NCBI RefSeq assembly: GCF_009857605.1
Contig: NZ_WWCT01000020.1
Span: 62,001 to 126,000, forward strand
Direction: 5' to 3'
Origin: Duganella levis
GTDB lineage: Bacteria; Pseudomonadota; Gammaproteobacteria; Burkholderiales; Burkholderiaceae_D
DNA length: 64,000 nt
Positions within the stretch are counted from its first letter, which is position 1; each line of letters begins with the position of its first letter. Of the stretch, positions 52,901-61,287 are shown piece by piece. The notes under the pieces are model-generated. The model made no database searches. It saw only the letters and a program-made list of their open reading frames with translations, and was not told the DNA's origin. Both the position numbers and the translations under genes were made by a program.

Positions 52901-54849
52901 TCGAAGTACGCGCCTTCGATGGTGCCATCGGCGCCGCTGTAATTGCGCACCAGTCCCGTTTCGATATTGAGGCGCGACAGGCCGCTGTTAGTACTCATCC
53001 ACAGGTTGCCCGCTTCATCCGGCAGGATCGAGGCGATGGCGTCGTCGGCGATGCCGTCCTGCCGCAGGTAGCGGCGGAATCGAATGCCGCCATCGGCCGT
53101 CACCTCCATCCGGTTCAGGCCCGCCGCCGTGCCGACCCAGATGGTGCCGCGCGGGTCTTCATACAGGAAGTGCACCTCGTCGTGACTGAGGCTATACGGA
53201 TCGGCGGGGTCGCGGCGGAAGTGGCGGAAGACGCCGTTCTTGCGGTCCAGCAGATCGAGGCCGTTGAAGGTGCCGACCCACAGCTGGCCCTTGCGGTCCT
53301 CCAGGATAGGCCGCACCACATTGTCCGACAGGCTGCTGCTGTCAGCCGGATCGTGGCGGTAGGTGCGTACTTCCAGCGTTTGCGGGTCGAGCCGGTGCAA
53401 GCCGCCGCGCGAGGCGATCCACAACATGCCGCTGCGGTCCTGGACGATGTTGCGGATAGTGTCGCTGGATGGATCGCCGCGCACGAAGGAGACGGCGCGG
53501 ATCGAGCCGGTGGTCAGATTGAGGTGGTTGATGCCGGCCGGACCGCCCAGCCACAGGTTGCCATTCTTCTCGCGCCACAGCGCGGTGACCTGGTCGTCGC
53601 TGATGCTGTTGGCGCGCTTGGGATCATGGCGCCAGACCTTGCTCTCGCCGCTGACCGGGTCATACAGATTCAAACCGCCGCTGCTGCCCAGCCACAGCTT
53701 GCCGTGACCATCGGACAGGATGGCGCGCACCTTGTTGTCGGACAGGGAGTTGGGCTGTTCCGCCTGGCGCACGATACGCGCGAAACCGCCGCTGCCCATG
53801 TCGACGCGGCTGACGCCATCATTCCAGGTGCCGACCCACATGGTCCCCACGCGGTCGCGGAACAGCGCGGAAATCTGGTTGTCCGCCACGCTGTGCGGAT
53901 CGCCGATCTGGTGACGGTACGGCACCATGCGCTCTTCCGCCGGCAGCCAACGGAACAGGCCATCGGCCAGTGACCCTATCCACAGATTGGCCTCGGCATC
54001 CTGGTACAGCGAGGTGACGCTGACGCCAGCATTCAGCCCCTCGCGCGCGCCGAGGCGGCGGCGCTGCGGTTCGGCGGCCAGCAGCCGCCATTGTTCCAGC
54101 CCACCCTGCGTGCCGACCCACAGCGTCTGCGCGTTGTCCACCTGGAGCGCCGTCACCGAGTTGAATTTGCTGTCGCCGCTGGCGTCGACGTCGTAGTGCT
54201 GGAAGCGCGTAGCGCCGGGCGACAGCATGTCCAGCCCCGATGCAGTGCCCACCCACAGGCGGCCGGCGGCATCGCGCGCCAGCGCCGCCACGTGGTCGTT
54301 GGACAGGCTGCCGGCATCCGCCGGATCGTGGTGCCAGCTGGTGAAGCGCCTGGTAGTCGGGTCGAAGTGATGCAGGCCGTCGGCGCTGGCCACCCACAGG
54401 CCGCCGGCGCCATCATCGGCAATCGCGCGCACGTGACGGTTGCCGTTGCCGCGCTGCGGCGATTCGCGCGGCAGAAAGTGGGTGAAGGTGCGGGTAGCGG
54501 AATCGTAGCGATCCAGCCCGCCGTCGGTGCCGATCCACAGCTGGCCGGTGGGATCGAGGTGCAGCACGCGCACCCAGTTGTCGACCAGGCTGCGCGGATC
54601 GGAGACGGCACTCTTGTAGGTGATGGTGCGGTAGCCGTCGAAGCGCGTCAGGCCGGCCTGGGTGCCGAGCCACATGAAGCCTTGCCGGTCCTGGGCGATG
54701 GCCAGCACCGTTTCCTGCGCCAGGCCATGTTCCACGCTGAGCTGCTCGAAACGCAAGGTGCGCGGCGGCGCGCCGGCCCATGCCGTGGCTTCCCACAGCA
54801 TCAAGGCCGGCAGTAGCAGGCAGCAGCAAAGACGTTTAAAACTCGACAT
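49915..54849 (-). CDS. Two-component propeller hybrid sensor histidine kinase
   Basis: 1644 residues, starting four bases after the patatin stop. Order: signal peptide (1 to about 25); about 12-14 two-component propeller repeats forming two seven-bladed propellers (LWIGTDGGLDRYD-type blades, 30 to about 690); Y_Y_Y domain (about 720-800); one membrane helix (about 810); Gln/Glu-rich coiled coil (835-890); GAF (about 905-1060); HisKA with H1140 in NMSHEMRTPL; HATPase (NAFKF, ADTGIGIE, GGTGLGLAI); receiver with D1428 in LILMDGRMPEMDG; Hpt with H1591 in LLHGMKGSAG. This is like hybrid sensors that detect polysaccharide breakdown products in other bacteria, except that it ends in Hpt rather than a DNA-binding domain. 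Confidence 0.92.
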   Translation of the reverse strand: MSSFKRLCCCLLLPALMLWEATAWAGAPPRTLRFEQLSVEHGLAQETVLAIAQDRQGFMWLGTQAGLTRFDGYRTITYKSAVSDPRSLVDNWVRVLHLDPTGQLWIGTDGGLDRYDSATRTFTHFLPRESPQRGNGNRHVRAIADDGAGGLWVASADGLHHFDPTTRRFTSWHHDPADAGSLSNDHVAALARDAAGRLWVGTASGLDMLSPGATRFQHYDVDASGDSKFNSVTALQVDNAQTLWVGTQGGLEQWRLLAAEPQRRRLGAREGLNAGVSVTSLYQDAEANLWIGSLADGLFRWLPAEERMVPYRHQIGDPHSVADNQISALFRDRVGTMWVGTWNDGVSRVDMGSGGFARIVRQAEQPNSLSDNKVRAILSDGHGKLWLGSSGGLNLYDPVSGESKVWRHDPKRANSISDDQVTALWREKNGNLWLGGPAGINHLNLTTGSIRAVSFVRGDPSSDTIRNIVQDRSGMLWIASRGGLHRLDPQTLEVRTYRHDPADSSSLSDNVVRPILEDRKGQLWVGTFNGLDLLDRKNGVFRHFRRDPADPYSLSHDEVHFLYEDPRGTIWVGTAAGLNRMEVTADGGIRFRRYLRQDGIADDAIASILPDEAGNLWMSTNSGLSRLNIETGLVRNYSGADGTIEGAYFDGAALRTPDGTLYFGGFNGITAFSPTDVRENSVAPTVAITDFQIFNKSIKPGQGDHPDVLKTAIEHTSAVTLPESDSVFSLEFAALHYAAPQRNRFAYQLRGFDEDWVVTDSTKRFATYTNLDPGKYLFRVKAANKDGIWNDNAATLEITIRPPFWKTWWFRTLLVWLGLGAAYAAYHARVRSLQHQQLRLEQLVGSRTAEVEHKNQQLQQQKHELERRRLEAEAQRAEAEQRRIDTELQKEEVEQAHRNISVLSELGREMSASLDMETTMQTLYRHVNHLMHAPIFGIGFVREGDGVIDFPFAIEGGVRTYPYQRRLDQPNQLAVWCLTQRKPILINDFQNEYRDYMDESGLATLTPCVREDGEPAAPAHSMMYAPLIVGDKVVGLLSVQSTERNSYHRVHMDMLQTLASHAAAGLENARAYQQLEETLQTLRHTRDQLMAQERQVRLHTEELALANRALQDNEERLRYAKQKAEDATRQKSEFLANMSHEMRTPLAGVIGMLGFALRDASLAAGTREQILRGQANAQSLLSIINDLLDFSKIEAGKLTIENIDFSLSSAVENVVSLFEEQAAAHSVGFRLTFGDDLPQFVVGDPTRLRQVLVNLVGNAFKFTQQGMVAMHVERVPDDGTDNRIRFSVADTGIGIEADAIPRLFQQFEQADASTTRRYGGTGLGLAICRQLVELMGGSINAVSTPGQGSTFMFEVPLPNGVAPPVVPHVPREPHSHQLKVLCAEDFPTNQIIIRMMLEDLGHKVDIAANGALAVKACSLTRYDLILMDGRMPEMDGASATRLIRSGGPDTAPVRDQELMIIALTANASEEDRSRYLASGMDDFLTKPIDEDKLHFQLSRAIERQLQRGFQLPRMQPRRPLHPAAGTPELDAMFGVAPASLETSRVAQHSGGASDLKARMRSAFNQDAPLRLADLEEALMQRDSETASRLLHGMKGSAGYLEEQELQALCGDLEQEADHGNWEQVESAMPHLRHLLAQARAAGAP

Positions 54850-54853
54850 GCAA

Positions 54854-56029
54854 TCAGGATTCGAAGAAGGCCAGCACGTCGCTCTTGCGCGCAAAGGTGT
54901 CGCGCTGGCCGAGGCGTATCAACTCACAGGTATAGGTAGACTCAAACAACAGGTAGGACGCCAGCGCCGCGCCGCGCGCTTCGGTGGCGCCGATGCTGGA
55001 CAACATGGTGCGGATCGGCGCCGGCAGGCTGCCGATGTGGCGGGTGGCGATATCGTCCAGCCGTTCGGACGGCGCGATCACCAGCAGCTTGACCGGTTTG
55101 AGCGGGGTCTTTTCCAGCAGCTCGGGCGGCAGCATCGCCAGGGTTTTGTTGATGCGTTCCAGCCGCTCGATATCGACCGCCAGGCCGTCGAGGAAGATCG
55201 ACGACATGGCGTGGCCGGCGATCTGCGCCAGACTCGGATAGCGGGCGGCGTTCTTTTCGGCGGCGCTACGCGCCGGTTCGGTCAGGCGGCCGGCGCCCAC
55301 CACCAGCACCTTGCTGGCGCCGAGATGGATGGCCGGCGAGATCGGCGCCAGCTGGCGCATCGAACCGTCACCGCAGTATTCGCGGTGGCCGCCCATGTAC
55401 AGCGGCGTGGCCGGGAAGATGAACGGGATCGCCGACGATGCCAGCAAGTGCTCGACGCCGATCTGGTCTTGCAAGGCCACGCGCTGCATGCGGATCCACG
55501 GCGCGATGTCGGCGGCGGTCTGGTAAAAGGTCAGGTGATTGCCGGCGGTGTAGGACGAGGCGGTGACGGCCAGCGCGTGCAACAGGCCCTCGGACAGCAC
55601 GCTGTCGAGACGCGGCAGGTCGAGCATGCGGTGCAGCAGGCCGACCAGCGGCGTATTGTCCAGCAGGGACGCCGGCGGCGCGGCGCGCCATTTGCGCAGC
55701 AGCCAGCCGAACGACAACAGCGACAGCCAGCGCGCACCGGAACGGATCACACCCAGTGAATCGGCACGGTACACCTGTTCGACTTCGATATGCTGCCAGA
55801 CGTCGAGCAGCTTTTGCACGCCTTCGCCGAAGTTATCGGCGCGACAAGCCAGGGCGGTGGCGTTGATGGCGCCGGCCGAGGTGCCGCAGATGATATCAAA
55901 AGGATTACGGGCCGGAGGCCAGCCCTCTTCCCATAGAATCTCTGAAATCGCTTGCAGCACGCCGACCTGGTAGGCAGCCCGCGCGCCGCCGCCGGAAAGG
56001 ATCAAGCCTGTTTTCTTTTGTAGTCCCAT
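54854..56029 (-). CDS. Patatin-like phospholipase family protein
   Basis: 391 residues. Patatin fold with oxyanion loop GLILSGGGARAAYQVGVL (about 8-25), nucleophile Ser51 in ICGTSAGAI and Asp221 in CGDGSMRQLAP. The dyad motif is DGS rather than the more common DGA/DGG. Members hydrolyse phospholipid or lipid acyl esters, usually at the membrane; no signal peptide is seen. It lies 30 bases after the HAD gene and four before the sensor kinase, suggesting co-transcription. Confidence 0.9.
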   Translation of the reverse strand: MGLQKKTGLILSGGGARAAYQVGVLQAISEILWEEGWPPARNPFDIICGTSAGAINATALACRADNFGEGVQKLLDVWQHIEVEQVYRADSLGVIRSGARWLSLLSFGWLLRKWRAAPPASLLDNTPLVGLLHRMLDLPRLDSVLSEGLLHALAVTASSYTAGNHLTFYQTAADIAPWIRMQRVALQDQIGVEHLLASSAIPFIFPATPLYMGGHREYCGDGSMRQLAPISPAIHLGASKVLVVGAGRLTEPARSAAEKNAARYPSLAQIAGHAMSSIFLDGLAVDIERLERINKTLAMLPPELLEKTPLKPVKLLVIAPSERLDDIATRHIGSLPAPIRTMLSSIGATEARGAALASYLLFESTYTCELIRLGQRDTFARKSDVLAFFES

Positions 56030-56059
56030 CTTGCAAGGTTATCAGGGTCTACGCGGTTT

Positions 56060-56725
56060 TCATAGCTGCACGGTGAACAGCGGGTCACGGTATGTGGCAA
56101 AGGTTTGCCAGCCCGGCAACGGGCGGCGCGACTTGATCAGCGCATGGGCGCCGCTACGGCGGGCGGCGGCGCCGTCGCGTTCCGGACGATCCCCAATCAT
56201 CACGGTGGACGCTGGGGCGGCGCCGGCCAGCGCCATTGCCAGCTGCAAGCCGCGCGGATGAGGTTTGAGGACGCCGACATCGCCGGCGCAAACGATGATA
56301 TCGGCCGCCAGCCCGGTGGCTTGCAATTTGGCCTGCGCCGGGTAGTCGGACAGGATGGCGATACGCTTGCCGCGTGCGCGCAGGCGCTGGAACAGCTCCG
56401 GCAGGCCGTCGTAGCGGCAGGCAGCGATGTGCCGCAGTGGGCGTTGTTCCAGCCATTCGGTGGCCAGCGCCGCCACGGTGGCCGGCGGCAGTCTGCAACG
56501 GCCGGCCGTTTGCATCAGCAGCACCTGCTCAAAGTCCTGAACTTCGTCGTCGGCCAGTTGCTCGCGCAAGCGGCGGTAGGCTGCCAGCAGGCGCGGTGTG
56601 CGCAGGCTGCGACTGCGCAGCGCGTGCAGCAGCAGTTCGTAAGCCATCTTCAGGCGCAGGCGCCGCTGGTTGTACAGCGTGCCGTCGACGTCGAATACAG
56701 CCAGTGTGACTGCGTTCCAGTCCAT
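56060..56725 (-). CDS. HAD-superfamily hydrolase (putative phosphatase)
   Basis: 221 residues. HAD motifs: D12-x-D14 in VFDVDGTLYN, Ser in ILSDYP, Lys in VLKPHP, and GDRPERDG. A helical cap lies at about 20-95. One base separates its ATG from the stop of the UbiA gene. In the context of a UbiA-type polyprenyl-phosphate transferase, it could remove a phosphate from the product or regulate sugar-phosphate levels, but the substrate cannot be read from sequence. Confidence 0.85.
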   Translation of the reverse strand: MDWNAVTLAVFDVDGTLYNQRRLRLKMAYELLLHALRSRSLRTPRLLAAYRRLREQLADDEVQDFEQVLLMQTAGRCRLPPATVAALATEWLEQRPLRHIAACRYDGLPELFQRLRARGKRIAILSDYPAQAKLQATGLAADIIVCAGDVGVLKPHPRGLQLAMALAGAAPASTVMIGDRPERDGAAARRSGAHALIKSRRPLPGWQTFATYRDPLFTVQL

Positions 56726-56726
56726 G

Positions 56727-57710
56727 CTACGGCAGGCCGATGAAGCGTTGTCCGGCTAGCCATTCGAAAGCCGGGATGTCGATAAAGGTGGCGACGCCGA
56801 AGCTGATAGCGACTGCGGCGACGATCAGGATCAGGCCACGTTCGCGGAACAGCTTCTCCGGCGCCTGCGCCGACGATCCGGCCTGCATGGCCAGCGCCAG
56901 GTACTGCGCGAACAGCGCGGTGATGAAGGGCATCAGTAGCAGGTACTCGATGCGGTATTTGATCAGGAATACGGCCAGGAAGAAGTTCGACAGCAGGCCG
57001 TAGGTGAAGCACGAGACGTTGAGCGAGGTTTCACTATAGCCGGCGAAGCTGGCGCGGTAACGCACCAGCAGCGCGCGGCCGTGGGTGGCGGTGATTTCGC
57101 GGTATTCGGAATAGCGCTTGGCGGCCATCAGGAAAGCGCCGCCGAACCAGTAGGCCAGGATCACCGACGATGGCGGCAGCGAGGTCGGATCGATGATGAT
57201 CCAGCCGATCAGCAGGCGCAGTGGGTTGTTGACGGATTCGGACAGCACGTCTAGATAGGCTTTGTCCTTGGTCCGCAGCGGCTGGACGTTGTACACCACG
57301 CCCTGTAGTGCGAACAACACCGCCACCAGCGTCAAGGTGGCGCTGGAACGCGAGGCGCATAACAGGCCGGCGCCGAGGAACACCAGCCATTCGAGGAAGA
57401 CCCATTTGCCTTTGAGTTCGCGTTGCACCGAGGGGCGCTGGGATTTGGTTGGGTGGTGGCGGTCGAAGGCGCTGTCCAGCCATTCGTTGATGCAGTAGTT
57501 GGCGGAGGCGATGGCGATGGCGGTCACCAGGCCGAAGAGCAGGTCCAGACCTAGTTGGGTAGTGTGCACGCCGCGCAGCAGGTAGGCCAACATGACGCCG
57601 GGCAGGATGAAGATGTGTTTCGTGCTGTGGTCGAAGCGGGCGATGGCGAGGTAGTCGCGGAAGCGGCCAGGTTGCCGCGTCAGGCTGGGCGACAGGGTGT
57701 CGGCTTGCAT
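56727..57710 (-). CDS. UbiA family prenyltransferase, DPPR-synthase-like
   Basis: 327 residues with about eight to nine membrane helices. The first Asp-rich motif is N71-Y-C-I-N-E-W-L-D79-S-A-F-D83-R-H-H-P-T-K89, which resembles the decaprenyl-phosphate phosphoribosyltransferase subgroup (HPxKxxRP after the acidic motif) rather than UbiA, heme O or chlorophyll synthases. That subgroup moves 5-phosphoribose from PRPP to polyprenyl phosphate. The second motif is SESVNNPLRLLIGW in place of the usual DxxxD. It is 13 bases after a GT-C-like protein and one before a HAD gene. Confidence 0.82.
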   Translation of the reverse strand: MQADTLSPSLTRQPGRFRDYLAIARFDHSTKHIFILPGVMLAYLLRGVHTTQLGLDLLFGLVTAIAIASANYCINEWLDSAFDRHHPTKSQRPSVQRELKGKWVFLEWLVFLGAGLLCASRSSATLTLVAVLFALQGVVYNVQPLRTKDKAYLDVLSESVNNPLRLLIGWIIIDPTSLPPSSVILAYWFGGAFLMAAKRYSEYREITATHGRALLVRYRASFAGYSETSLNVSCFTYGLLSNFFLAVFLIKYRIEYLLLMPFITALFAQYLALAMQAGSSAQAPEKLFRERGLILIVAAVAISFGVATFIDIPAFEWLAGQRFIGLP

Positions 57711-57723
57711 GGCGTGTCCCCTT

Positions 57724-59313
57724 TCATTGGCGTTGCATGAGCTGGCCGAGGTAGGCCAGGTTGACGGTTTGCGTGGTGTTGCTGTCGCGCGGACGGCGCA
57801 GGTAGACGTCGACGGCGTGCGGGTGCTGCTGGCCGTAGCGGGTGATGTCGTAGCTGGCGCGGCGTTGCCAGTGTTCGGGATCGGCTTGGAGCAGTTGTTC
57901 GATTTGCTGGTGGTAGGGGCGTGCCTGATTGGATTCGATCGTGTGATCGATCACGACGGCGTTGACGGGGATGGCATCCAGCATGGCGCGCATGGCGTCA
58001 TCGGTGGCGAAGCGCGGGTGGCTGGCGCGGCCTAGCCAGTCTTCACTGACCAGCAGTTTGCTGCCGCGCAGGGCCAGCGAGTGCGGACGGCGGTCGCGCA
58101 GCGCGATGGCGGCGACCATGCTGCCTTCGCCGCGGGCGTCCGAGATAAGTAGCAGCGTTGGCGTGGGCTGGCTGGCCAGATCGGCGGCGATTTGGTCGTA
58201 GCCGCTGTTGCGCATGGTGTCGGGCAGATGGAACATCGTCAGCAGGACGATGATGGTGGCGGCGCTCCAGGCGATGGCCGGTGCGCCGAGCGTCGCCAGC
58301 CAGTGCAGGCCGGCGGCGGCAAACAACACCAGTGCCGGCAGCAGTTGCAGCATGTAGCGCTGCTCGATGCCGGCAGGGACCACGCACTGGATCAGCAGCA
58401 CGCCAATCGCCATCGCAGCCAGCGCCGGCCACTCCGCCGGGCGTGGCGATGGCTGGCGGCACAGCATGGTGTGCCACACGCCCAGCGCGGCCAGTAGCGT
58501 TAGCGCGGGGCCGGTGGCGCGCAGTGCGGCTAGCGGGAAGTAGGCCATGGCCTGTTGGAAGAACGCGGCGGGTGCGGTGGCGTCGATGCCGACCATGGCG
58601 TTGGGCGACATGCCGCGCGTGGCCACGTACCAGGGCACGCACAGTGCGCCGACCATCAGCGCCGCCAGCCAAAGCCGCCAGTTGGTCAGCAGACGCCACT
58701 CCCCTGTCAGCCCAATCACAATCGGCGGCACCACGGCCAACGCCCATGCGCTGCCGCGCGTGAGTATCGCCGCCGAGGCCAGGCCGCCGAACAGTAGCGC
58801 ATCAACCGTCGTGCGGCGGCGCGCGAACCGCGCAAACGCCAGCGTGCTGACCAGGATCAGCAGCGTCACCAGATGCTCGGTCATGACGACCGCACTGGAC
58901 TCCTGCACCAGCGGCAGCGCCAGATACACCGCACCGGCAAACACGCCCGCCACCGGCGACAGCAAGCGCCACGCCGCAGCCGCCATCAGCCCTGCGGTGG
59001 CGGCGGCAAACACCGCCATCAACACCAGCGCCGACGCGCGCGAGACGCCAAACAGCAAATACCAAACCGCCAGCAGTCCATGCAGTAGCGGCGGCCAGTT
59101 ACCGATAGCGACTTTGGGATAGTGAAGATAGAACTGCTGCGCAAACGCCATCGGCTGGCCGGCGCCGGGATGGACCAGGAAATCATGCACCATCACCGAC
59201 GAGACGAAATGCGCCGCCTCGTCAGGGTGGCCACCAAAGCCGCTGGCATAGGCGCCGCCAAGCCACTGCAACAGCAGCGCTTCCGCCAGAAACAGCAGTG
59301 GGAGGAACTTCAT
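57724..59313 (-). CDS. GT39/ArnT-like GT-C membrane glycosyltransferase (putative)
   Basis: 529 residues with about 11 membrane helices. The first periplasmic loop carries GGHPD31E32AAHF, matching the acidic pair of ArnT/PMT family transferases, and a second loop contains the WPPLLHGLL region. A soluble C-terminal domain (from about 380) follows. Such proteins use polyprenyl-phosphate-linked sugars as donors in the periplasm. Directly upstream of UbiA and HAD genes in the same direction, suggesting that those two supply its lipid-linked donor. Confidence 0.8.
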   Translation of the reverse strand: MKFLPLLFLAEALLLQWLGGAYASGFGGHPDEAAHFVSSVMVHDFLVHPGAGQPMAFAQQFYLHYPKVAIGNWPPLLHGLLAVWYLLFGVSRASALVLMAVFAAATAGLMAAAAWRLLSPVAGVFAGAVYLALPLVQESSAVVMTEHLVTLLILVSTLAFARFARRRTTVDALLFGGLASAAILTRGSAWALAVVPPIVIGLTGEWRLLTNWRLWLAALMVGALCVPWYVATRGMSPNAMVGIDATAPAAFFQQAMAYFPLAALRATGPALTLLAALGVWHTMLCRQPSPRPAEWPALAAMAIGVLLIQCVVPAGIEQRYMLQLLPALVLFAAAGLHWLATLGAPAIAWSAATIIVLLTMFHLPDTMRNSGYDQIAADLASQPTPTLLLISDARGEGSMVAAIALRDRRPHSLALRGSKLLVSEDWLGRASHPRFATDDAMRAMLDAIPVNAVVIDHTIESNQARPYHQQIEQLLQADPEHWQRRASYDITRYGQQHPHAVDVYLRRPRDSNTTQTVNLAYLGQLMQRQ

Positions 59314-59405
59314 CTTGGCACCGTCGATGCAGGGTTGCAGACGGTTCCAAGTCTACTTAATTAAAACTTAATCTTATTTATCAAATAATGATTGTTTGCG
59401 CCAGA

Positions 59406-61196
59406 TCAGTCGCCCAGCACCACACCTTCACGACGCGGATCGGCGCCGCCGAACCACTCCTGCTTGCCGTTGACGGTACGACGCTGAATGCCCTGCAAGC
59501 CAGAGTTCTGGTCATATTCGCGGATATCGTGGCCACGTGCCTTCAGCTCAGCCACCACCGCACGGCTGACGCGCCCTGCTTCCAGCTCGGTCGGTCCATT
59601 GCGGCTGCCGATGTTGGGCAGACTGATCGCCTGCTGCACATCCAGCCCCCAGTCCAGCGTACCGACCAACACCTTGGCCACGTAGTTGATGATGGCCGAA
59701 CCGCCCGGCGAACCGGTGGCCAGCACCAGCTTCTGCGTGCCCTTCTCGAACACCAGCGTCGGCGACATCGCGCTGCGCGGCCGTTTGCCCGCCTGCACGC
59801 GATTGGCGATCGGGCCGTCCGCATCCTGCGAATCGAAGGAGAAGTCGGTCAGCTGGTTATTCAGGATGAAGCCATCGACCATCTGGCGCGAACCGAAAGC
59901 GTCTTCCACCGACGTCGTCATCGACAGCGCGCCGCCAAACTGGTCCACCGCCACAAAGTGCGACGTCGAAGGCGTCTGGATCGCGTTGTCGGTGCCCCAT
60001 GCTACTTGCATGGTGGCCGGCGTGCCGTATGGCGCGGTGCCCATCGACTGCTGGCCGATCAGCGATGCGCGCTGTTTCAGGTAGCCCTTGTCCAGCATGG
60101 CGCTGACACCTTTGCCGGGCAGCGGAATGAAGTCGGTATCGGCCACGTAGCGGTTACGGTCGGCAAACGCCAGCCGGCCTGCTTCCGTGAACAGGTGAAT
60201 GCCCTCCGCCGTCAACTGCCCATTGACCGGCTTGTAAGGGCTGATGTCCTTGTACGACAGTATGCCCAGCATCTGTGCAATGGCGATACCGCCGGACGAT
60301 GGCGGCGGCGCGCCACACACCGTCCATTGCTTGTAGTCGCTGCAGATCGGCGCGCGTTCCTTGGCCTGGTAGCCGGCGATATCGGCGGCGGTGAGCTTGC
60401 CCGGATTGGTCGGATGCGCGGCCACCTTGGCGGCGATGTCGTTGGCGATGCGGCCTTTGTAGAAAGCGTCCGCGCCGCCATCGGCGATTTCGCGCAGCGT
60501 GCGCGCCAGTTCGGGATTCTTCAGGATATAGCCGACCGCGCGCGGCTTGCCGTCGGCGTCGAAGAAGTAAGCGCGCGCCACCGGATCGCGCGCCAGGAAT
60601 CGGTCGTGCGAGATCAGCGCGTTCAAGCGCGGGCTGACTGCAAAGCCGTTCTCCGCCAGCTGGATGGCCGGCTGGAACAGCGTTTTCCACGGCAGCTTGC
60701 CGTGCTGTTTGTGCGCCAGCTCCAGCATGCGCAGCACGCCCGGCGCCCCCACCGAGCGGCCGCCGACGATGCCGGCTTCACGCGACAGCGGCTTGCCGTC
60801 CTTGTCCTGGAACAGATGTTCGTCCGCAGCGGCTGGCGCGGTTTCGCGGCCGTCGTAGGATTGCACGTGTTTGCCGTCGGCGTAGACCATGAACGAACCA
60901 CCGCCGATGCCGGACGATTGCGGCTCCACCAGCGTTAATACCAGCTGCACGGCGATGGCGGCGTCGATCGCAGCGCCGCACTGCTTCAGCACCTGATAAC
61001 CGGCTTGCGTGGCCAGCGGATTGGCTGCAGCCACCATGAATTTTTGTGAGGACTTGCCGACCTTGTCAGCGTAGCCGGTGGCGATTTCCGGCGCAGCATC
61101 GGTCTTGGCAGCGGTCGTGGCGCGTTGGGCGTGGGCTGGCGCGTGGAGTGCGCCGATCATTGCGACGCTCAGCGCCAGGATCTTCATACGGTTCAT
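59406..61196 (-). CDS. ggt: Gamma-glutamyltransferase
   Basis: 596 residues; ATG with GGAG five bases upstream. Signal peptide (MNRMKILALSVAMIGALHAPAHA). The large subunit ends just before Thr411 in PSTSHFVAVD, the autocatalytic and nucleophilic residue that starts the small subunit. The lid and glycine loop (SPGGSAIINYV) are present. The periplasmic enzyme hydrolyses glutathione or transfers its gamma-glutamyl group. A GC-rich hairpin lies just before its ribosome-binding site. Confidence 0.95.
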   Translation of the reverse strand: MNRMKILALSVAMIGALHAPAHAQRATTAAKTDAAPEIATGYADKVGKSSQKFMVAAANPLATQAGYQVLKQCGAAIDAAIAVQLVLTLVEPQSSGIGGGSFMVYADGKHVQSYDGRETAPAAADEHLFQDKDGKPLSREAGIVGGRSVGAPGVLRMLELAHKQHGKLPWKTLFQPAIQLAENGFAVSPRLNALISHDRFLARDPVARAYFFDADGKPRAVGYILKNPELARTLREIADGGADAFYKGRIANDIAAKVAAHPTNPGKLTAADIAGYQAKERAPICSDYKQWTVCGAPPPSSGGIAIAQMLGILSYKDISPYKPVNGQLTAEGIHLFTEAGRLAFADRNRYVADTDFIPLPGKGVSAMLDKGYLKQRASLIGQQSMGTAPYGTPATMQVAWGTDNAIQTPSTSHFVAVDQFGGALSMTTSVEDAFGSRQMVDGFILNNQLTDFSFDSQDADGPIANRVQAGKRPRSAMSPTLVFEKGTQKLVLATGSPGGSAIINYVAKVLVGTLDWGLDVQQAISLPNIGSRNGPTELEAGRVSRAVVAELKARGHDIREYDQNSGLQGIQRRTVNGKQEWFGGADPRREGVVLGD

Positions 61197-61205
61197 GGAC
61201 TCTCC

Positions 61206-61236
61206 AAAATGAAAGCGCGCGGCCTGCGCCGCGCGC
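61206..61236 (-). terminator. Terminator of SDR gene, in the ggt leader
   Basis: A 9-bp stem (GCGCGCGGC/GCCGCGCGC, loop CTGC) is followed on the minus strand by TTTCATTTT. It lies 52 bases after the SDR stop codon and immediately before the ggt ribosome-binding site, so read-through and ggt translation could both be affected. Confidence 0.65.
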
Positions 61237-61287
61237 ACTATCACGTTGCATCCTACACGAAATCGTTTAGATCGTTTTATTTGTGTA

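Noticed and set aside
50368..53973. 1201-codon open frame on the plus strand
   Set aside because: It is the antisense shadow of the propeller/kinase gene in high-GC DNA; composition rich in His/Arg/Gln/Ala without domains.
49915..54849. Propeller blade repeats as a DNA tandem repeat or CRISPR-like array
   Set aside because: The repetition is at protein level (LWIGT-type blades) with divergent DNA; no spacer-repeat pattern is present.
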